DNA of 20,640 nt from positions 1 through 20,640 of the forward strand of contig JAWQRM010000657.1 in the NCBI GenBank assembly GCA_033557675.1, read 5' to 3'. The position numbers and the translations under genes are program-made. This DNA is from Coptodactyla brooksi. Its lineage: Eukaryota > Arthropoda > Insecta > Coleoptera > Scarabaeidae. Below the pieces are notes generated by a model, which had not been told where the DNA came from, searched no databases, and saw only the letters and a program-made list of their open reading frames with translations. Every line of letters begins with the position of its first letter. Positions within the stretch are counted from its first letter, which is position 1. This document shows, one piece after another, positions 17,922 through 20,640 of this stretch.

Positions 17922-19420
17922 ATATAGAACTGCGGAATAAAGATATTTAACACAGTTACAACCAATTATTTAATAATTATTTCACGCATTTTTTAAAAAC
18001 ATTGTAAAACCAGTCTCAAAATTCAACCAGGGACAAGGAAAGAGAAAGTTATGTGCGGCACAACACCTACTTGTTGGATGTATGTTTATATGACCTTTTT
18101 CTGCATAGTAGTAGGTAGAATTAAGCTTTCAGTTTTGTTCCACACTCTACATGAATTCTGAGATTAGCAAGAACTGTATCAGTAACATTAATTCATGAAG
18201 TTTATTCATTGACATTAATTTAATTTCAATTCTATATTATTTGGTTACTTGATATTAAATTTTGAATTAAAAAGAGACGGGGTCACATGAATTGGTATAC
18301 TCCTGCTAAAAGATCAGTCCATTATGATTCATTCTGTGTAACTTCATCAACTTACACATTATTATCTTTTGACTTATAAACTATCATTTGTTTTGTTAAT
18401 ACTTATTTCCACTTCTTCGGTTGCTGTTCTGTTTTCACTCCCCTGGTTGTTCTACAGCCTTACTGATTGCTTGCTAGCGTAAATTTTCATTATTGAGCGT
18501 AAGTTGCAGTTAATGTGTTAATATAGAATAATTCGTTTGTTTATTATTTATTGCATATTGTTTTATTTTTCTTTTCACACGTTATTCGACTGTGTGTGTA
18601 CCCTAATTATGGACCTTTATTTTCACTTAGTAATTAACAATTTTTGTTGTTGTTAGATCATTGAAGGCTTGAAAAATATTGATGCAGAAATCCGTCAAGT
18701 GTTGCAACTTAACAGCGAAGTTGAAGAACTCGCTAAGGACTTATACAAACAGAACTCTCAATTTTGCCACATGTCTGGAAGGTGCCTTGGTAAGTTTTTT
18801 TTGTACTCTTTAATAGAAGTTCAGGTTTACTTTCTTTTTGTTTTCGCCTTTAGAAAGTGAAAGAATTGACCTACATGCACAGTGAAGGGATCATTCATGG
18901 CTGGTGAATTGAAGCACGGACCTTTGGCACTCACCGACGACCAAATGCCCATATGGATGATAGTGATGAGAGATCCTATCTATGTCAAATACATGAATGC
19001 TTTACATCAGATGTGTGTAGATAATTTTCATGTTTACAAGATTTTAATTGGTGCTCACTGGAAACTATTGGAATAGTGTGTTTTGTGATTCAAATTTTAT
19101 GTCCTTTCTTCAGGTGACGGCGCGTGAAGGACTTCCAATTATAATTTGTGAGGAAGTTGATGATGAAACATCCAAATTGGCATACAGATGCCTTCACATG
19201 CCGCACACTGTTGATGCATTGCAAGGGATTTTGACAGATACCCCTATGCAACTGCTCAGTTACCACATTGCAATGCTCAGAGGATACAACGTTGACTGTC
19301 CAAGGAATATAGCTAAAAGAGTAACGGTTGGATAAACACGTAAGTTTTAAAACTACAAATTGTTTTTTCACAAGTAATGGTATATTTATTCTATTAATAT
19401 TCTATTAATATTCTTGATGT
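17922..19420 (+). repeat. Right copy of the GFAT-containing direct duplication
   Basis: This is homologous to 1-1560 in the same orientation, about 17.9 kb downstream. It includes the upstream intron, three exon equivalents, both short introns (64 and 103 bases against 65 and 103) and about 85 bases after the stop, including the GTAAGTT donor-like site. Similarity fades near 19420. Confidence 0.9.
18657..19335 (+). pseudogene. GFAT 3'-end pseudogene (exon equivalents 18657-18789, 18854-19010, 19114-19335)
   Basis: This copy matches the GFAT exons at 781-1479 but is broken in four ways. First, the first exon is 133 bases instead of 156: a 23-base net loss after the LAKDLYKQ codons removes the IMGRGFN motif and shifts the frame. 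Second, the second exon has four extra bases after GGGATCAT (157 against 153), shifting it again. Third, the donor after that exon is ATGTGT instead of GTGTGT, so the GT is lost. Fourth, the last exon keeps its length and stop but has VI-to-DT in the LTVIPMQLL segment and ends AKRVTVG instead of AKSVTVE. The two frameshifts do not cancel (net loss of 19 bases). It is a duplicated, unprocessed pseudogene because introns are retained. Confidence 0.9.
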
Positions 19421-19463
19421 ATCAATTTATAATTGGTAATAGATTTTGTAAGCCGGTTAATTA
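19421..19463. other. Junction between the second and third GFAT-derived segments
   Basis: Unrelated AT-rich sequence between the end of similarity of the second copy and the start of the third fragment. Confidence 0.4.
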
Positions 19464-19570
19464 ACTCATCGATGACCAATTGCCCATGTTGATGATAGTG
19501 ATAATTTACAGGTTTACAAGTTTTTAATTGGTGCTTACTGGAAACTATTGGAATAGTGTGTTCTGTGGCA
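19464..19570 (+). pseudogene. Third, eroded GFAT fragment (exon 2 part joined to intron part)
   Basis: CTCATCGATGACCAATTGCC with GATGATAGTGAT (19465-19502) matches the GFAT second visible exon at about 1075-1111. After a deletion of some 70 bases, GTTTACAAG through GGAAACTATTGGAATAGTG (about 19511-19560) matches the following intron at about 1177-1224. A possible remnant of the last exon follows a TTTTACAG acceptor-like site: QLF..NVSMLRG near 19586-19620 resembles QLLSYHIAMLRG. That last part is weak. Confidence 0.75.
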
Positions 19571-19715
19571 TTTTTTTATGTTTTACAGTTATTTAATGTG
19601 TCAATGTTGCGTGGGGATCATTACATCATTCTCAACCTTTGTAACATCATAGTTCAATTGATGCCTATTAGTGCCTATTTGATTTATTGCGCTCAAGACA
19701 TTTTTGTGAGTGATA

Positions 19716-20097
19716 ATGAAATCAAAACGTACTTTAACAACTTTGTCTGTTGATCAAAAATTTAAACTTATAAAGAAAGTGGAAAGTGGATCTCGAAATA
19801 GAGATGTAGCTGCGAAGTATGGTGTTTCGACAAGTACAGTGTATAGTTTTTAAGAAAGAAGCAATCAGTCCTCACTGCCATCGAAAATGGTGGTTCAAGT
19901 GGGAATATCAAGAGGCTAAAAAATCCAACATATGAAAATTTAGACAAGGCAGTTTTAGAATGGTTTAAATCGACAAGGAGACAGAACTTTCCTATATCCG
20001 GAGAGTTAATTAAAAAAAAGCATTAGAGTTTGGTCAAAAACTAGGACAACTAAACTTTAAGACAAACACTGGCTGGCTCGATAATTGGAAACGCAGG
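19716..20097 (+). pseudogene. Tigger/pogo transposase N-terminal relic (CENP-B-type DNA-binding region)
   Basis: From the ATG at 19716 the frame reads SVDQKFKLIKKVESGSRNRD then VAAKYGVSTSTVYSF, the first helix-turn-helix of CENP-B/Tigger proteins. After a one-base frame change it reads RLKNPTYENLDKAVLEWF followed by PISGELI, the start of the second DNA-binding half. After a second change it reads LEFGQKLG then TNTGWLDNWKRR, matching 'al.fa..lg...F.aS.GWL..Fk.RH'. The DDE catalytic domain is not seen downstream, so this is a truncated and frameshifted copy. GTACAT directly after the last codon could mark a former intron or a deletion boundary. Confidence 0.8.
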
Positions 20098-20342
20098 TAC
20101 ATATAAAAAACTCTATTTATTTTCCCTTCACCATTTTTTGATATAATGTAGCTTGTTATAAACGACGATCCCGATTAAAAAAAATCTTCGTCGACCAATA
20201 AGTAGAAATCGATAAAGTGGACAAACACAGATTGTGTTTTGATCATTTTTAGTTCCTATTTTCGATTCGACTCATGTGATTCATATGAATATGGGTGACG
20301 TCAAAACGGTACAAGCAGAATAAACAGAGTATACATACATAT
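20098..20342. other. Intergenic stretch, no gene seen
   Basis: AT-rich without recognised features; ends in a short ATACATACATATACA run. Confidence 0.4.
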
Positions 20343-20468
20343 ACAGGGTGAGTGGGGAGGAACGCACCAAACTGCAGGAGTGTGTTATATACATAAAAAT
20401 AATGTAAAAAAACTCATATGTTCTTATCCGATTTGTATTGTGGGACACCTGAGTTGGTTTGCTGTATG
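20343..20468. repeat. Possible end of another repeat family, interrupted by mariner
   Basis: The block opens CAGGGTGAGTGGGGAGGAAC after a TATA-type run. This resembles an abundant insect repeat end ('CAGGGTGAGTCAGGAGGAA...'), known to me only by recall. It stops at the TA where the mariner element begins, which suggests nesting. The partner half would lie outside the window. Confidence 0.3.
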
Positions 20469-20470
20469 TA

Positions 20471-20640
20471 CTAGGTGGGGTGAAAAGTAACCTCCTTGGG
20501 AATGAAAAAAAAAAATTTTTTTTTAATGTTTTCTTTATTTTATTCAATATAGTCCCCTTTTAGCTCGATACACTTATTCCAGCGATTTTCCAACTTCTTG
20601 ATCCCGTCCGAAAAGTAATTTTCCGGAAGGTCTGCAAAAT
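20471..20640 (-). mobile_element. 3' end of a mariner-type element, continuing beyond the window
   Basis: From the TA at 20469-20470, the sequence CTAGGTGGGGTGAAAAGTAA looks like a terminal inverted repeat, followed by an A/T run and the end of a mariner transposase on the minus strand. The rest of the element lies to the right of the window, so the opposite terminal repeat cannot be checked. Confidence 0.65.
20540..20640 (-). CDS. Mariner transposase, C-terminal 32 codons (partial)
   Basis: Minus-strand codons from 20638 to 20543 read FADLPENYFSDGIKKLENRW and then NKCIELKGDYIE, followed by a TAA stop (20542-20540). This matches the mariner C-terminus, where a 'LP..f..GI.kL..R..KCI...GdY.e' pattern follows the catalytic DD34D core. 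The visible part is undamaged, unlike every other transposon relic here, so this is the youngest recognisable insertion. The catalytic residues are outside the window, so integrity of the whole gene is unknown. Confidence 0.7.
   Translation of the reverse strand, partial: FADLPENYFSDGIKKLENRWNKCIELKGDYIE

Noticed and set aside
18657..19335. Right GFAT copy as a functional alternative 3' end
   Set aside because: Two uncompensated frameshifts and a lost donor rule out the first two exons; only the last exon could be used, and there is no sign of that in the sequence.
20281..20547. 88-codon minus-strand open frame
   Set aside because: It runs across the mariner end, an A/T homopolymer and the adjacent repeat, a mosaic that cannot be one gene; only the last codons inside mariner are meaningful, and in another frame.

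Overview
The window is AT-rich eukaryotic DNA and most likely comes from an insect or other arthropod. It has short spliceosomal introns (about 65 and 103 bases), one animal-type metabolic gene end, and a dense set of decayed transposable elements of kinds common in insect genomes. Nothing bacterial is visible: no operons, no ribosome-binding-site-led reading frames, no CRISPR array. The species cannot be named from the sequence. No rRNA or tRNA gene was recognised.

The only recognisable host gene is glutamine--fructose-6-phosphate aminotransferase (GFAT, GlmS family; entry enzyme of the hexosamine pathway that feeds chitin and glycan synthesis). Positions 781-1479 hold its last three coding exons, intact and in phase, ending with the family's conserved C-terminus. 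The same stretch, with its upstream intron and short introns, recurs in direct orientation at about 17922-19420. That copy carries a 23-base net deletion, a 4-base insertion, a destroyed splice donor and C-terminal substitutions, so it is a pseudogene. A third, shorter and more eroded fragment lies at 19464-19570.

The roughly 16 kb between the two copies is a transposon graveyard. In order: a non-LTR reverse transcriptase tail (3190-3450, +); a second non-LTR fragment (4345-4500, +); a Penelope-like relic with reverse-transcriptase end, GIY-YIG-like end and a hammerhead-like core (4735-5330, +); a third non-LTR relic (5495-6110, -); a 479-base foldback element (6564-7042); a complete but dead hAT element with terminal repeats and a degraded 8-base target duplication (10055-11804, +); a second hAT relic (13440-14030, -); two copies of a small repeat with a hammerhead-like core (14425-14510 and 15690-15775, -); a 247-base Tc1-type MITE (14615-14861); a piggyBac relic (14916-15224, -); an IS630/Tc1-like transposase relic (16003-16618, +); and a fourth non-LTR relic (16800-17090, +). 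Beyond the GFAT pseudogene come a Tigger/pogo relic (19716-20097, +) and, at the right edge, the intact 3' end of a mariner element (20471-20640, -), apparently inserted into another repeat.

Large parts (about 2550-3190, 3450-4340, 7050-9600, 11813-13440, 17100-17920) hold no gene I can support. Several short near-perfect hairpins with 3-6 base loops occur there and are reported as a separate structural signal. No intact novel multi-gene system was found. The most notable features are the GFAT duplication and decay series, the hammerhead-like repeats, and the hairpin excess.
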